From Fistularia commersonii (Eukaryota > Chordata > Actinopteri > Syngnathiformes > Fistulariidae), in contig JBBMNZ010000004.1 of the NCBI GenBank assembly GCA_037954325.1, positions 1,024,863-1,088,862 on the forward strand: a stretch of 64,000 nucleotides of DNA, read 5' to 3'. Each line of letters begins with the position of its first letter. Position 1 is the stretch's first letter. The translations under genes and the position numbers were made by a program. Shown piece after piece: positions 31,391 to 43,645 of the stretch. The notes below the pieces were generated by a model. It had not been told where the DNA came from. It was given only the letters and a program-made list of their open reading frames with translations, and searched no databases.

Positions 31391-31790
31391 AATTTAAATA
31401 TTAAAAGCAGAAAAAGAAAAAGAACAGAAAAAAATAGGAAAAATAAAGAAAAAATGAAAAAAAACAAATTAAAAGGCAAGACAAAATGTTAAAAAAAGAA
31501 CAAGAGAAAAAATTAAGAGAAAATAAAGATAAGAGAAAATAAAAAAATACGAATTAAAGACTAGAAAAAAAGAACAAAATTAAGGAAAGATAAGAAAAAA
31601 GAAATAAAGTTAAAATAAGGACAAGAAAAAATCAAGGAAAAATAAAGACAAGAAAATAAAAAAAAATACTAATTAAAAAAGACTAGAAAAAAATTAAAGA
31701 AAAAAAAATCAAAGAGTTACAATGAAAAAAAATACAAATTTAGAAACTCAAACATTTAAAATTAAGAAAAAAACATTCAGGAACAGGATT
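31375..31790. repeat. A-rich low-complexity tract
   Basis: About 415 bp made almost only of A and G/T-interrupted A runs (AAAATTAAAGA, ACAAGAAAAAA). Its strand asymmetry is strong and no frame is meaningful. Confidence 0.85.
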
Positions 31791-32059
31791 TGCTAACTTT
31801 ACATCAAACTATCCAGACTGCAGACACTACCTTGGCTCTCTTACAGACGCTACCTCTGGGGCTCACCACACCTACAAGCACAAACACAACATTTAGCCAT
31901 GCAGTGTCAAATAACACCTTACAATTAAACACATAACATTGATTTGCACACATACAAAGAAAACCTCTGCCCAGACACTGCTCAGCTTAAACATCTTACT
32001 GACTTCAACAAAGTCACTGCTCTTAAATAGCAGCAATCAAGTAACATTGGGTTTAACAA

Positions 32060-32130
32060 AACATTTACAAGAAAATTAAGCACTTCACTTACCATTATTT
32101 TGCCAAGCACTTGTGATGTCCATCTGTGGA
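32060..32130 (+). repeat. Dispersed repeat a, inverted copy of 11095-11190
   Basis: It reads AAGCACTTCACTTACCATTA and TTTTGCCAAGCACTTGTGAT. See 11095-11190. Confidence 0.65.
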
Positions 32131-32800
32131 CTGAAATCTGAAAAACACAGATTCTCATGACACTTTGCAAAAGAAACATAACATTCCATCAAGGCTTCTT
32201 ACCTTTAAGGTTGTTTCTGGATGCAAATTCTCAGTCTGCATTCAAATCCAACACGCAATCACTTCGGTGGCCAGTCAGCTTTAGTGACAAACAATTTGTT
32301 TTGTTGACTATATATTTGTAAATGTCCAGATTGAGTCTATTTTTGGTACATTAAGCCAATTTCTAGTTTGCCGTTCAGTCAAACAGGAGCGCCAAGAGGA
32401 ACGAGTGCAATCCAGCAAGTTGTTTTAGATGATAGACAGAATTATTTATCTCCTTACAGACTACAAAGATATATATACTATATACATGGACGTGAACCAG
32501 TACCTTCTGCTTCAGAGGATCAGCCCACTGATGCCAGATCTCTTAAACATATATCCACATAAACATGGGCCAAATATGAAGCAAATGCACTGGGATCCTT
32601 CCTGCCAAGCTGAGTTGAAGTATTTATATTGATATGCAGGAACACAACCCTCTTTCTGAGCCAGATTTTACATCCCGTTTCCAACAGCTATATAGTTGAA
32701 TAGATTCACATAAACCGGCTAGTAGACGACGTTCCAAGAAACCACATGAATGTCAGCGAGAACATTTCAATCTGCAAAATAGTTGACTCGCTGATCTTCA
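32131..32800. other. Unassigned DNA
   Basis: No gene, motif or known repeat recognised. Confidence 0.4.
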
Positions 32801-32804
32801 GATG

Positions 32805-33240
32805 ACCTCATGTGTACAAGATGTAGTCCACCTCTGCTCTTAAGTTACTTTAGAAAACACCAAACTTGCACGTGACTTCATCCAACGCCCTCGCCCCGTA
32901 GCCGCTAACATTTAGCATCACAGCTTCAGACTCAATTTCCCCTCCAGAACATTCCTCCATCAAGGCAACTCCAATCCCTTCTTGTCAGCACAACAAAATC
33001 TTCCAAGTGTCAAGCTTTGCACCTGTTCTCCTGGACACACAGTACATCCACCTTCCTTCTCTGCAAGGTATTAGCCAACTCTACCTTTCCAGTTACCGTC
33101 CCTGGCTCTTTTCCTCTCTTGTAGCCTATCGGCACCAATGGCAGTTGTTAAACCGGGCCTCTACCGATCTGGTCCAAATTGTCTGATGCAACCCTGTGCA
33201 TTCATCTGCGCTCAGAGACCCTGCCCATGCCCCACCGAGG
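32805..33240 (-). mobile_element. Decayed RTE-type LINE, 5' region
   Basis: The + strand shows ACAAGATGTAGTCCACCTCT, CTTCTTGTCAGCAC, CTCCTGGACACACAGTACAT and CCTATCGGCACCAATGGCAG, all matching landmarks of the RTE endonuclease and 5' region at 15545-16270 in the same order, with large deletions between them. Confidence 0.65.
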
Positions 33241-34228
33241 AGCCATTAATGGCATTTGTTAGTTCACGGTCTAGGTCAGGGAGACCAAACAAGAGGAACG
33301 AAAGTATGCAGACATGAGTTCCGGGAAAGCGTATTTATTAACAGCGTGCAAAAACTGGAAAGTCCTTGGCTCCTAAGCAGTCTGGCTTGACGACAACCGC
33401 TGCCGCCTCCAAAAGCAATTTGTTAAGAGACCACGCAGAACTTGCTGGCTCCCAGAGGGTATCTCACATCCCTGGCGTCGCCCAGGACCAATCGGGGACT
33501 GCGACTGGTTACCATTTACTAAATGCTCTCAGCTGCTCAGAACTACCTGCAACAGAGGGAAACAGTGCCAATTGAACAGATGAGCAAACAGGTGATGCAG
33601 TGAAACCGACGTACACCTCATTGTTACAAAGCTAAATCACTCCCAGCGATGAACGGACGGCAATTTAACAATCCGATATTAAATGACTCCAGACATGAAC
33701 GATGTGCAAAACCAGAGCTTTTTGGGAGCTGCTCCTGTTGAACGCAGAACATGCGGCAACAAAATAACCAAGAAACAGTCAAACTTGATTTTAGTTTTTA
33801 AAGCGACATCAGCTCTTGTGATGGAAAGTTCTAAGTGCACCAACTCTAAGACGCATTCTCTTGCAAAAACAGAATTTTCTCTACACCTCCAGTACCAACT
33901 TTTAGGCAGTACTGCCTGATACTCTGTGCCCTGTTGCATTAATGCAGAATATACACACTGTACCTTGTCACTCAGGACAGCTTGTAATAGCAATGTCCAA
34001 ATGTCTACAGGGCACTCGTGTCACTCAAATAAGCAATTTCTCCACCTCACGTGCATTGAAAGGGGAACCATACAAACATACCGACTGACATCCGGTGGCA
34101 GCACAATGAAGCCGAAGCATTCCAGATGGACAAGCCGGCTTGTGAAGGTACAGTGTAACGATCGCCAAGCAGAGAAGAAAAAGCACCACCTACTTGGACA
34201 GGAAAAAAAAAAAAAAGACGAGTTTTAG
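33241..34228. other. Unassigned DNA
   Basis: No gene recognised. 33679-33993 on the minus strand is open for 104 codons without any recognisable domain. An A run lies at 34202-34216. Confidence 0.4.
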
Positions 34229-36720
34229 TTAGTCCTCTTGCACAAGATGCGTAGAGCCAACAGTGGCTACCAGGTGTCTCCATTGGGGTCTGTCGTTGGC
34301 AAGTTGCCTAGCCTGTGCCAGGCTCACAGCCCTGAAGTCAAATTCATCAAGCCTGGCTCCAGCATTTTGTTCAGCAGCCAGGTTTCGGAGCCATGGAGTA
34401 GGACAGAGATGACTGTGGCATTGTAGACCCGGAACTTTGTCATCTGGGATATGTGCCGGTGTCGCCACAATGGTCTCCACAGGGACTGCATGACTGACGG
34501 CGCCGGTCACTCAACTTTGAGATCTCCGGTGTTGACAGGATCGAGGCGAGGTACTTGAAGGTAGTGACAAAGTGGACAGAGATGCCGTAGAAGAGGAGTG
34601 GATCAGGTCCCTCTCCTATATGCATAAGCTCGGTTTTGGGCAAACTTATCTTCAGGCCAAGTTTCCTGGACTCCTCATCAAAAACATGGAGGGCATCGCA
34701 AAACTGGTCAGCGGTCTCACTGAACAGCGTGGTGTCATCCATGTACTCTAGATCCCTGAGGGTGTAGCGGCCTATGGGGACCCCAGGGATCCGCTCAGAG
34801 ACTTTTGTCATCAGATGGTCAATGACCCAATTACAAAGTTCTGGCGCAGCGACACAGCCCTGCCTCACCCCGCTGTTGATGGGGAACCACTCAGAGTCCC
34901 AGCCATTCACACGCACACAGCTTTCGGCTCCTTGGTAGAGCTGCTTAAAGAGTGTGGTTATTTTGGCCGGGACTCCGAGGGTTGTCAGGATATTCCAGAG
35001 AGCCGTGGTCTACCGTGTCGAAGGCCGCTTTCAGGTCGATAAAGGCGATGTAGAGGTGCCGGTCCTTCCTGAACTCCTGGGCCTTTTCATTTATGAGCCG
35101 GAGGGCAGAGATGTGATCTGTGGTGGACCGATTGGTCATGAAGCCGGCTTGCTGTTGGCGGCATCTGCGTCGGGTTGCAGGTAGAGCACGGGTTAGTAGG
35201 ATGCGGGTGAATTTTTTTTCTGGGGATGGAGAGGAGGGTGATTCCTCTGGTTGCTGCAGGTCAGCGGATTGCCCTTATGCTTCCAGAAGGGAAGTATAAT
35301 GCCCCGTCTCCAGTCATCAGGCAGTGACCCACACATGGTTGATGATTTGTGAGCCAAAGGATGTGGTTACCTCCGCCCTTCAGCATCTCAGCTGTGATGA
35401 AACATAGGCCAGGGGCTTTGCCGTTTTTGAGCTTTGACAAGGCTGCCTTCACTTCAGCTGGGGTGACCAGGGAGGATAGTTTAGCAGCTCACTGAAGTGC
35501 TCCTTTCAGCGACTGAGGCAGTCAGCTTCAGTGGATAGGAAGTTTCTGGCCGCATCCTTAACCAGGAAGCAGAGCTTGCAGGGGCCTGCTTTCCCTTGGC
35601 GGAGCAGATTGAAAAGCTGCCGCAGGTTGTTTTTGGAGGCTGACTCCATGGCTGTCGCCTGGTTTCTCCAGTAGGTTTCCCTGTCTTGGCGGATGGAAAT
35701 GTTCCGTTGGCTGTTGAGGCGCCGGTACAGGACCATGTCCCCATGCAGTCGAGCAGCTCGTCGGCTGTCGACGATGTCCAACGTAGCTTGGGAAATCCAG
35801 GGCTTCTTGGGGGCTGGTCTTGTTTGCCCGGCGGCTCCCTTCGAAGCCATGGTCACCTCTCTTTTAAATTGAGGCCAGTCCTGAACATCCCGCTGGTGAG
35901 GCCGCTAAATCGGTTAGCAATGGTGCAGCTGTAGCGCTCCATAATGGCAGGGTCTAAGAGACGGGAGGAGTCCAGCTTGGGGGAGGCATTGGCTGAGGCC
36001 CCCGCCTTGAGCTTTAGCCGCAGGTCGGCTATCAGCATGCGATGGTCGGTGTTGCCAAGCTGTGCGCCTCTGAAGACAAGGCAGTTGGTAACCGATGTCT
36101 TCCAGCTGTGGGCGATGAGGATGTGGTCTATGGCTTTTTTGTCTTCCCGTCTGGGCTGTACCAGGTCCAGTGGTGGATTCGTTTTCGGGGGAACCAAGAG
36201 TCAGCGATGCAGAGGTTGGTGGCTCTGCAGAGGTTAAGTAACCGTTGGTGGTGGTATCGACGGAGACTGGGCCAGTTACAGCCGGGAGGGTCGGATCCTG
36301 AATGGAGATTGTGGCATTGGCGTCGGTGAGGACAATGACATGTGGGGGTGCGGCCTGGATGGCATCTTGCAGTTGGTCATAGAATGTGTCCTTGGCATGG
36401 TCTGGGGTGACGTCAGTTGGGCTGTAGGCGACAATGACTGTCAGCTTCCCATGTTGGTGTTGGAGGCGGGCAGACAGCAGTCGACCGCTAACTGGTTTCT
36501 AACTGATGACGGTGTTCCTCTGGTATAGCGGGATGGCTAGGGCTGCTCCAGAGGAAAACATGGTCACCAGCAGTGGTCTCTCCAGTTCCGCGCCAGCGTG
36601 ATTCACAGGCCAGCAAGGGTGAGGTTATACCTGGAGAGTTCACGGGATAGTAGTGTGGCATAGCCGGGGCGCAGGAGTGTCTGGACATTCCAGCAGGCAA
36701 TACAGGTTTTGTGATGGAGA
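34229..36720 (-). mobile_element. APE-type LINE, clade uncertain, 5' to RT
   Basis: On the minus strand an endonuclease-like N-terminus (36700-36000; KAIDHILIAHSWKTSV and GNTDHRMLIAD correspond to the SDH region) leads to a linker (35856-35506), RT start (KLKNGKAPG, 35430), LYIAFIDLKAAFDTVDH (35060), SGVRQGCVAAPELCN (34870) and EYMDDTTLF, where the catalytic YxDD-type motif reads YMDD (34745). This order fits I/Nimb- or R1-like LINEs, but I cannot fix the clade. Frames break near 35860, 35480, 35250 and 34940. Confidence 0.7.
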
Positions 36721-37002
36721 TCCAGTTGGCGTAGTCCAGGGGCAGGCAGGGGTCTGTTACCGAGAAGATCCGTCCGGTTTAATCTGGTTGGTTTCGTAAC
36801 TGGTTTATTTCACCATGCTGGGTAGTTGGCCCTGCGATGGCTATTCAACTGGTGTGTCAGGATCTCCTCTTGGCAGCCGAGAGGAGACACGGCTGGGATT
36901 AATTCCCTTGGACATGAAAACTCCTTTGTTCATGTCCAAAACCTCTCAATCATCACTTTGTCTTGGTCATACATGTCCTGCACCCCTGTGACAGATTCTT
37001 CT
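36721..37002. other. Short unassigned spacer
   Basis: The first 90 bp may still be the 5' end of the LINE to the left. Nothing else is recognised. Confidence 0.4.
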
Positions 37003-37408
37003 TCTCCTTTGGGCTTTTCCCTTCAGGGGTCGCCACAGCAAATCAACTTTCTCCATCTAACCCTATTCTCTGTATCCTCCTCGCTCACACCAACTACCTT
37101 CATATCCTCTCTCACTACGTCCATAAATCTCCTCTTTGGTCTTCCTCGCGGCCTCTTGCTTGGCAGCTCCAATTGCAGCATCCGTCTACCAATATATTCT
37201 CTATCCCTCCTCTGTCCATGACCTAACCATCTCAGTGTGGCTTCTCTGACCTTCTTTCCAAAACATCTAACATGTGCTGTTCCTCTGATAGACTCATTCC
37301 TGACCCTCTCCATCCTGGTCACTCCCAAAGAGAACCTCAACATCTTCATCTCTGCAACCTCTAGTTCTGCCTGCTGTCTGTTGGTCATTGTAACAGTTTC
37401 TAGTCCTC
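37003..37408 (-). mobile_element. RTE-type LINE, 3' end
   Basis: The minus strand encodes the RTE C-terminus (TNRQQAELEVAEMKMLRFSL, RGTAHVRCFG, RGRPKRRFMDVV.EDM), closely related to 13412-13800. It breaks off at 37408, where gypsy sequence begins. Confidence 0.85.
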
Positions 37409-37442
37409 CTGGGGGAACCCGTAACAGAAGATCAGACCTGGT

Positions 37443-38330
37443 ATGGAGCCCACAAGCACTCAAACACCTCAGCCTCTACAAGTCATCCAGGCTGCACCGC
37501 TGACCAGCCTGGCTACGTACTCCGGCTCCCCGGAGAGCTGTAGGGGATTCCTCCTCCAATGCTCTCTGAGGTTTGAGATGCAGCCCGCTCTGTTCCCCAC
37601 GGAGAAGTCGAAAATTGCCTACATTATCTCTCTCCTGTCGGGCAAGGCCCTCCAGTGGGCTGAGGCTATCTGGAATTCCCCGGGCACGGTGACAGCCACG
37701 GTGCAGAACTTCGTGGACCATTTCAAAGAGGTCTTCAGCCTTCCCGATGGGGATTCCTCACTTCAGGCCCGACTTTACCACCTCCGCCAGGGAAAGCAGC
37801 CCGTCATGGAGTATGCCTTGCAGTTCCGGAAGCCAACGGCCGCCAGTAGATGGAACGAGCCAGCCCTTCTGAGAGCGTTTCAGCAAGGCTTGAACCCCTC
37901 CTTGCGACTCCACTTGGCGGCTTATGATGACACTATGGGGCTGGAAAAGTTCATCCAACTGGCAATCAGGGTATCGCATCGGAGAGAGGCCCGTTTCTCT
38001 GGCCCAGGAAGATCTACTACCGCCACAGGGCCATCCCTCAACCCTCCGGAGCAGGCAGAAGAGACCAGGGAAGTGGATGCCCCCCGATTATCCGCCACCG
38101 AGAGACGCAGATCTCCAAGACCCCTGGTGGGCGCAGTGACTTCCCCCAAAGTCCATTTAAGGCCGTTGACTATCTCAGCCCAGCTTTGCGTATCTGACTC
38201 GACCCACCAGGTACGAGCTCTCCTCGACTCCGGCTCGGCAGGGAACTTCATCTCCGGCGCACTCTGCCGACAGCTGCAAATTCCTCAGATCCCATGTTCC
38301 CCCACCTTCATCGTACGATCGGTGATGTGA
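37443..38330 (+). pseudogene. Gypsy gag and protease start
   Basis: The 295-codon frame starts MEPTSTQTPQ and contains a gag capsid-like region (ALQWAEAIWNSPGTVTATVQ; FKEVFSLPDGD; ARLYHLRQGKQPVMEYALQF) and a protease start with LLDSGSAGNFIS, where the usual catalytic DSG triad is intact. A zinc knuckle is not evident. A TGA at 38330 and a frameshift cut the protease from the rest of pol. Confidence 0.85.
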
Positions 38331-38357
38331 AAACCTCTCTCTCCCAGGCGAATCAAA

Positions 38358-39806
38358 TTGCAGACCTCTTCCCTGCAGCTTAGAATAGGGGTCCTGCATG
38401 TTGAGGACATTTTGTTTCATGTCCTGGAGGAATCCCAGATAGATCTGGTGTTGGGCAGACCTTGGTTGACCGCGCATGAGCCTGCGGTTTCCTGGGTCAC
38501 TGGGGAAATCCTGCGCTGGGGTGAGATCTGCAAGGAGAGATGTTTTCCCCAACTCCCTCTGACGAGAGTAGTATCCCTCAATGCCACATCAGTGGAAAGC
38601 CCCAAACAAGACCACGGGGCCCAGATCCCCCCCTCAGTATGCCGACTATCAGGATGTATTCAGCCCCCAACGAGCCACTGCACTGCCTCCACATCGTCCC
38701 TGGGACTGTGCGATAGATCTTTTTCCAGGCCATCCCCTACCAAACGGAAAGATCTACCCTCTCTCTCTCACAGAACAGGCGGCCATGGAGACCTACGTAG
38801 AGGAATCCCTGCGCCAGGGCTATATCTGACCATCAAAGTCCCCTGCTGCCTCACCATTCTTCATCACAAAGAAGGATGGAGGATTAAGGCCCTGTGTGGA
38901 CTACCGGATCCTGAACCAAGCCACCGTCAAGTTCCGATATCCTCTACTTTTGGTGCTGGCAGCCTTGGAATCTCTCCGGGGGTCCAAAATATTCAGTAAA
39001 CTGGACCTCCGTAGCGCCTACAACCTGGTGCGCATCAGAAGAGGGGATGAGTGGAAGACGGCTTTCGTAACCCCCTCTGGTCACTGGGAATACCAGGTCA
39101 TGCCATATGGCCTCGCCAATGCCCCTTCCGTGTTCCAAGGCTTCATTAACAAAATATTCCGGGATCTCCTCCAGAAATCTGTGGTAGTTTACATCGATGA
39201 CATCCTGATCCACTCCCCAGATCTGTCCAGCCACATTCACCATGTCATCCAGGTACTCACCAGGCCTCTTAAACACCAGCTGTTTCTCAAGGCAGAGAAA
39301 TGCCTTTTTCATCAGACCACATGGCCTCACCTCTGCGTACTCAACGCCAGGTACTGGGCATCCAGGAATGAGTGCGACACAGAACATACTTCAAGACAAA
39401 TTTTGGTGGCCAGGAATGTCGAGAGACCTCCGAAGATTTGTCAGACAATGCCCCGATTGTGCCATGGCGAAAACCCCGCGTCACCTACCAGCAGGGAAAC
39501 TGGAACCCCTACCAATCCCAAATAGACCCTGGTCCCATCTCGGTATTGATTATGCCACTGACCCCCCCCTCCAAAGGATACAAGAGTATCCTAGTGGTCG
39601 TAGATCGATTCTCTAAGGCATGCAAGTTGATCCCTATGAGGGGAGTCCATACAGCATCAGAGACTGCAGAAGCCCTCTTCAACCAGGTCTTCCGGAACTT
39701 TGGACTGCCGGAGGACATAGTCTCGGACCGAGGGCCACAGTTCGTATCCAGGTTTTGGCAAGCGTTCCTTCGCCTACTGGGGGTGACCGTGAGCTTGTCG
39801 TCTGGG
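38358..39806 (+). pseudogene. Gypsy pol (RT and integrase), broken
   Basis: RT motifs are FFITKKDGGLRPCVDYR (38855 onward), KLDLRSAYNLVRIR, YQVMPYGLANAPSVFQ and VVYIDDILI (catalytic YIDD near 39195). Integrase has HPGMSATQNI, a CPDC zinc motif and VVVDRFSKACKLIPM with DIVSDRGPQFVS (DDE acidic residues). It ends at SSGY (39806). Frames change near 38600, 38829 (TGA), 39310 and 39530. Confidence 0.85.
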
Positions 39807-39846
39807 TACTGTCCGTTTTTGTGGCTCCTGCCACGGGACCGGACTT

Positions 39847-40568
39847 TGTTGTCCTGGTGTGTCCAGATTATCATTCAGGGAAAAACGTCACAACTGCCAG
39901 GAACTAATCAAGCAAGAATGGTTTATTCAAAGTCAGGAAAATTAACTTACGAGATATCCCGGGCCAGAATGAATGTCACCCCGCGAGGATCTTTCTGCTC
40001 CTCTAGACACCCGCTGAGACGCGTCCAGTCGAATGTGTAGATGAAGAAGTTCTGGCCCCGATCAAAAGGATCAGGCTCATTTTATACCTTTTGGACAAAA
40101 GGGTCGGAGGAAGTCCTGACAATGACTTCCCTGACCCCCCCCCGGTTTTACGCTCTCTAGGAGTGCGGGCATCTGGGGTGCGGGGCCTCGTAAAACTGCG
40201 CTTCGATCAAAGTCGCTGGTTGGAGGAAGTCCTGATAAACTTCCTCCGACCCCTGGTTTACGCTCTCTTGGAATGTGAGCACCAGGGTTAAGTAAAACTT
40301 CCCCTGGCTCTGGTTGATTATCCCCCGGGGGTGTCGTTGGAACAGCAGGGTAGTGCATACCTTCACGTTACATGATGGGGTCTCGCAGTTATATTTTAAC
40401 AGTCTTTGCAATTGATAGTGGAATAATGGTGTAAAGTTCGAGAGTCTATAATTTGACGTTGGGGAGTTTGCTAGTCCTCACGTCACACAAGGACTACAAT
40501 CAAAATAAGTAAACACAATGAATGTATGTAAACACAATGTATTATAATCATAACGGAATATTCTAACA
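39847..40568 (-). repeat. 3' LTR of the ERV
   Basis: It starts TGTTAGAATATT next to a purine tract (AAGAGAGGGAC) and ends AACA at 39847; the inner bases TGTT/AACA form an inverted pair. On the LTR strand, TATAAAA is at 40086-40080 and AATAAA at 39927-39922. The U3 has two imperfect copies of an about 85-bp segment (40103-40200 and 40222-40310). An alternative end at 39810 is possible. Confidence 0.75.
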
Positions 40569-40845
40569 GTCCCTCTCTTGGTGTGACTTTTTCACACCAC
40601 AACTCCTCTACTTGGTTAGTCTTTCGTTTGGGTCTCACCAGTACTTTTTCTGTTGAGAGAGTCGGAACGGAGGTCTGGATGTCGTGGGGGTGGTCTGACA
40701 CATTCATGGTGGTTTGCTGTAGTTCTAGCCACAGTGTGGGGACTGCTATTAATATAGTTGCTGCCATAAGAGAACATAGGGTTCCCCGGAACCCACACAT
40801 ACCCGGCTGTGCAAAAGGATGCCAGGGTGTAGACTTCATCTCCAT
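40483..40845 (-). pseudogene. ERV env-start remnant
   Basis: A short frame starts at 40845 with a signal-peptide-like hydrophobic stretch about residues 20-40 and continues into the LTR. There is no surface or transmembrane subunit sequence between it and the polypurine tract, so env is essentially lost. The identification rests on position and the hydrophobic stretch. Confidence 0.45.
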
Positions 40846-41063
40846 TCTAGTGTTCTTAAGTGAGTGATTGTTTTAGCTTGTGATCTTTCTGTATGTTTGG
40901 CCCTCTGTCGGGTGCCTTCTTCATGTTGTGCATCAGGATCGTGTAGCGGTGAGTGCAGAGGTGCACACGTGCCTCACCGACTTTTTCTAAAAGTGTTTTT
41001 CTTCAGACAGCCGGACGTGTGTCACTGACCGCCCCTTTCGACTCTTATTCTTCGTCTTCGCTT

Positions 41064-42527
41064 TCACTGGAGGTCCAGTCTTCTGCCGATGTTCCGAGGA
41101 GGGGGAACTGCCTTGGCGCAGTGGTTGAGGTGGAACCGCGTCTTATGGCCCTCTACCTGTAGGCTGTGCGATGTTCGCCGTTGCACTCTGAGGGGGCCGT
41201 TCCACCTTGGCGTCCACCAGCTGCTCTTGAACCTCTTCACATACACCCAGTCGAGAGCCTCGTCGTCTCGGTCCGGTTTTTCTTTGTCTGGTCCAGGCCT
41301 GCGAGAAGACAGAAACGCTATAGAATCTGTTAGTGCAGCCCAATATGCGTCCGATAACACCGGAAGTGGTCCTGACATTGTTGGGACCCCCACCTGCAGG
41401 ATGTTGATACCCTCTTCCGGTATGAAGTTGATGCGGCGTGTACCTGCATCGATCATTCTGGGGTGTGTTTCTGATATCATGTAGTGCAATGGGTAATGCT
41501 TCCAGCCATGTCAATTTGTCTTTAGAATCTGCTATTATTTTTGCCAATTTCATTTTTAGAACTCCTTTGGCTCTTTCTACCAGTCCCTAACTTTGGGGGT
41601 GGTACTCTGAGCCATGCTCGTGTCTGATACCAAAATGCGATTGTGGCACACCTAACCTTGGATGACCACATTTATTGGGTGATTTATGTAAGTTCGAATA
41701 TGTTACCCTGTAAGAGTGGGGGAGCGGAACTTTCGTCTCTCTCTCGCTACACCGGGAGCAATAAAAGGTGGGCACTTCCGCTGTCTCCTTAGATGTGATG
41801 CGAGAGAGAAACAATCATACGCTTCTTGACTTCCGCTCTTCCACCTGCTTAACACAGGTTAGTAAATCCCCCATTGAAACTGGAGTTTTTGTTGTATTTC
41901 GTCAAGTATTGTTTCCGTGAGCTTTGTATGGATATTTGATGCTGTCTGATTTTGTAAATTTGTGTTGGTAAATAAAAAGAGATGTGATGCGAGAGAGAAA
42001 TAATCATACGCTTCTTGACTTCCGCTCTTCCACCTGCTTAACACAGGTAACATTTTTGCTACTATGGTCTTCACACGTGAGACCCGTAACACGTTTCTAC
42101 ATGTTTCAAATGTTAATTCTTGAAATGTCCCCCACTGTCAGATCGTATTTCTGCAGGGAACACGTGGTACGGCACGTAGTGTTGGATCAATTCTTTAATC
42201 ACGCAGCTTGCATCTTCCTTCTTGGCGGGGAATGCTTCTACCCACCCCGAGAAGGCGTCCACCATTACTAGCATATATCGATATCCGCATGTTCTTTTGT
42301 CCATTCCCATATCGGTGTAGTCGATCACAATCGTGTGACCAGGAGCATTCGGTAGTGGGAACAGACTTTTCTTTGTCCTTAGTCCTGGTTTGGGATTGTG
42401 TTGGCCACATACTGTACAACCATCCAATGTTTCCTTTACCTTTTGTTTGAGATACGGCAACCACCAACCCCTGAGCCGCCTTATTGTTTCTTTCAGGCAC
42501 ACATGAGTTGGGCCGTGCGCTTCTCAA
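41064..42527 (-). pseudogene. ERV integrase, interrupted
   Basis: A zinc-motif end (CTVCGQHNP, 42410) and the catalytic core with two acidic residues (IDYTDMG; RSDSGGHF at 42120) are seen. The expected next block (GIRHEHGSEYHPQS) occurs only at 41630-41590, so about 450 bp of foreign sequence lies between. The C-terminal region is at 41553-41064. A stop (TAG) at 41590 and several frame changes make it non-functional. Confidence 0.8.
41640..42095. repeat. Insertion inside the ERV integrase with a 70-bp direct repeat
   Basis: Two nearly identical about 70-bp copies (41793-41862 and 41979-42048; one T/C change near the middle) flank 116 bp of different sequence. The block separates parts of the integrase that are adjacent in relatives. 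Its origin is unknown. Confidence 0.7.
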
Positions 42528-42779
42528 ATTGCCCCATGTGCGGCTTCCAAAGGGAGCACCATTTGTCCCGTCGGTGTCTTCCAGAACCCTTCGTCGTTCT
42601 TTTTTGCTCCGTCCAGATCAACTTTTCCATTGGGGTGCCCAGTTCTTGCAGCTGCTTTAGTTGGTCAGGGTTCATGCTTGTCCAAGAGCTTTGTTCCATT
42701 TCCTCTTGGGAGACTTCCTGCTCTGTCTTGTGTAGCGGTAGCTCACCGTCTGCTGAAAATCCTGCAACTAATTTTGCTT

Positions 42780-43640
42780 ATCTGTCTGCTTGTTCGTTCC
42801 CTTGTGAATCTTCATCCAGGCCCCCGGTTTGTGCCGTTACCTTTCTGATTGCCAGTTCATCTGGTTCCAGGATTGCTTGTGCCGGTTGTATCACCAGGTC
42901 TCTGTGCTTACATGGTGTTCCTGCTGATGTAGTCCATCCAGACCTGGACATTCTTGCCAATTCTGTATGGCATCAACCATATACATATTGGGAGTCTGTG
43001 CAGATCTCTCCTCTCTGACCTCTGAGCTCTAAGAGTGCTTCCACCACGGCCTGTAGCTCAGCTCTCTGGGCTGAAAGTTTTTTATTCTCTTCCAGCATCT
43101 TTGCTTTAACCACCAGCCATGCTCCTTCTTTTTTCTCCACAATTGTGTATCCTGCTCTCAATTCATATGAGCCATATGTTGCGCGGTGGCAACAGCCATC
43201 GATGTACAGTACTCTTTTACCGTCTTATAGCGAGTCAGCTCGGAGGTCGGTTCGGAACATTACGTCTTGGCGCACAATTGGGGCGCATTCATGCAATGGA
43301 AACGGCAAGATCTCATCTGCCAGCAGAACGTCAGGTGGTTGGAATGAGATGTTTGGCTTTAGTAATATTTTGCTAAGTCGCCTTTTCCTTAACGCTGACA
43401 TGGAGAAGGCTGTGGACTCCAGGAACGCTCGCACCCCATGCGTTGTATACACTATTAATGGGTGATGCATTGTTATGTATTCAGTTTTTCCAACTGCTTT
43501 AGCGATTACCTGCTGCTGCTCTTGTGCAGGCAGGCTGTGACATTCAATTTTCAGCTGTAGTACATCAACACTTCTCATTGATCCTTTGCCTGTCCACTCC
43601 CTCTCTGCTGAAAAAGAACGGCGTTGATAGCGCCCTCATT
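42780..43640 (-). pseudogene. ERV RNase H region
   Basis: The minus strand at 43161-42973 resembles the RNase H core: AELQAVVEALLEL followed by ICTDSQYVYG, including the acidic residues. The connection region (43578-43225) and linkers are open in short frames broken by stops. Confidence 0.7.
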
Positions 43641-43645
43641 TTCAG

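Larger units (their letters stand above)
37409..39806 (+). mobile_element. Ty3/gypsy element, internally deleted and LTR-less
   Basis: A leader (GGGGGAACCCGTAACAGAAG) is followed by gag and pol in family order: gag 37443-38330, protease, RT, then integrase to 39806. No LTR remains at either end: the left border is RTE sequence and the right border is the ERV LTR region. The RNase H domain is missing, because RT thumb sequence at about 39310 passes directly into the integrase zinc-binding region. Confidence 0.85.
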
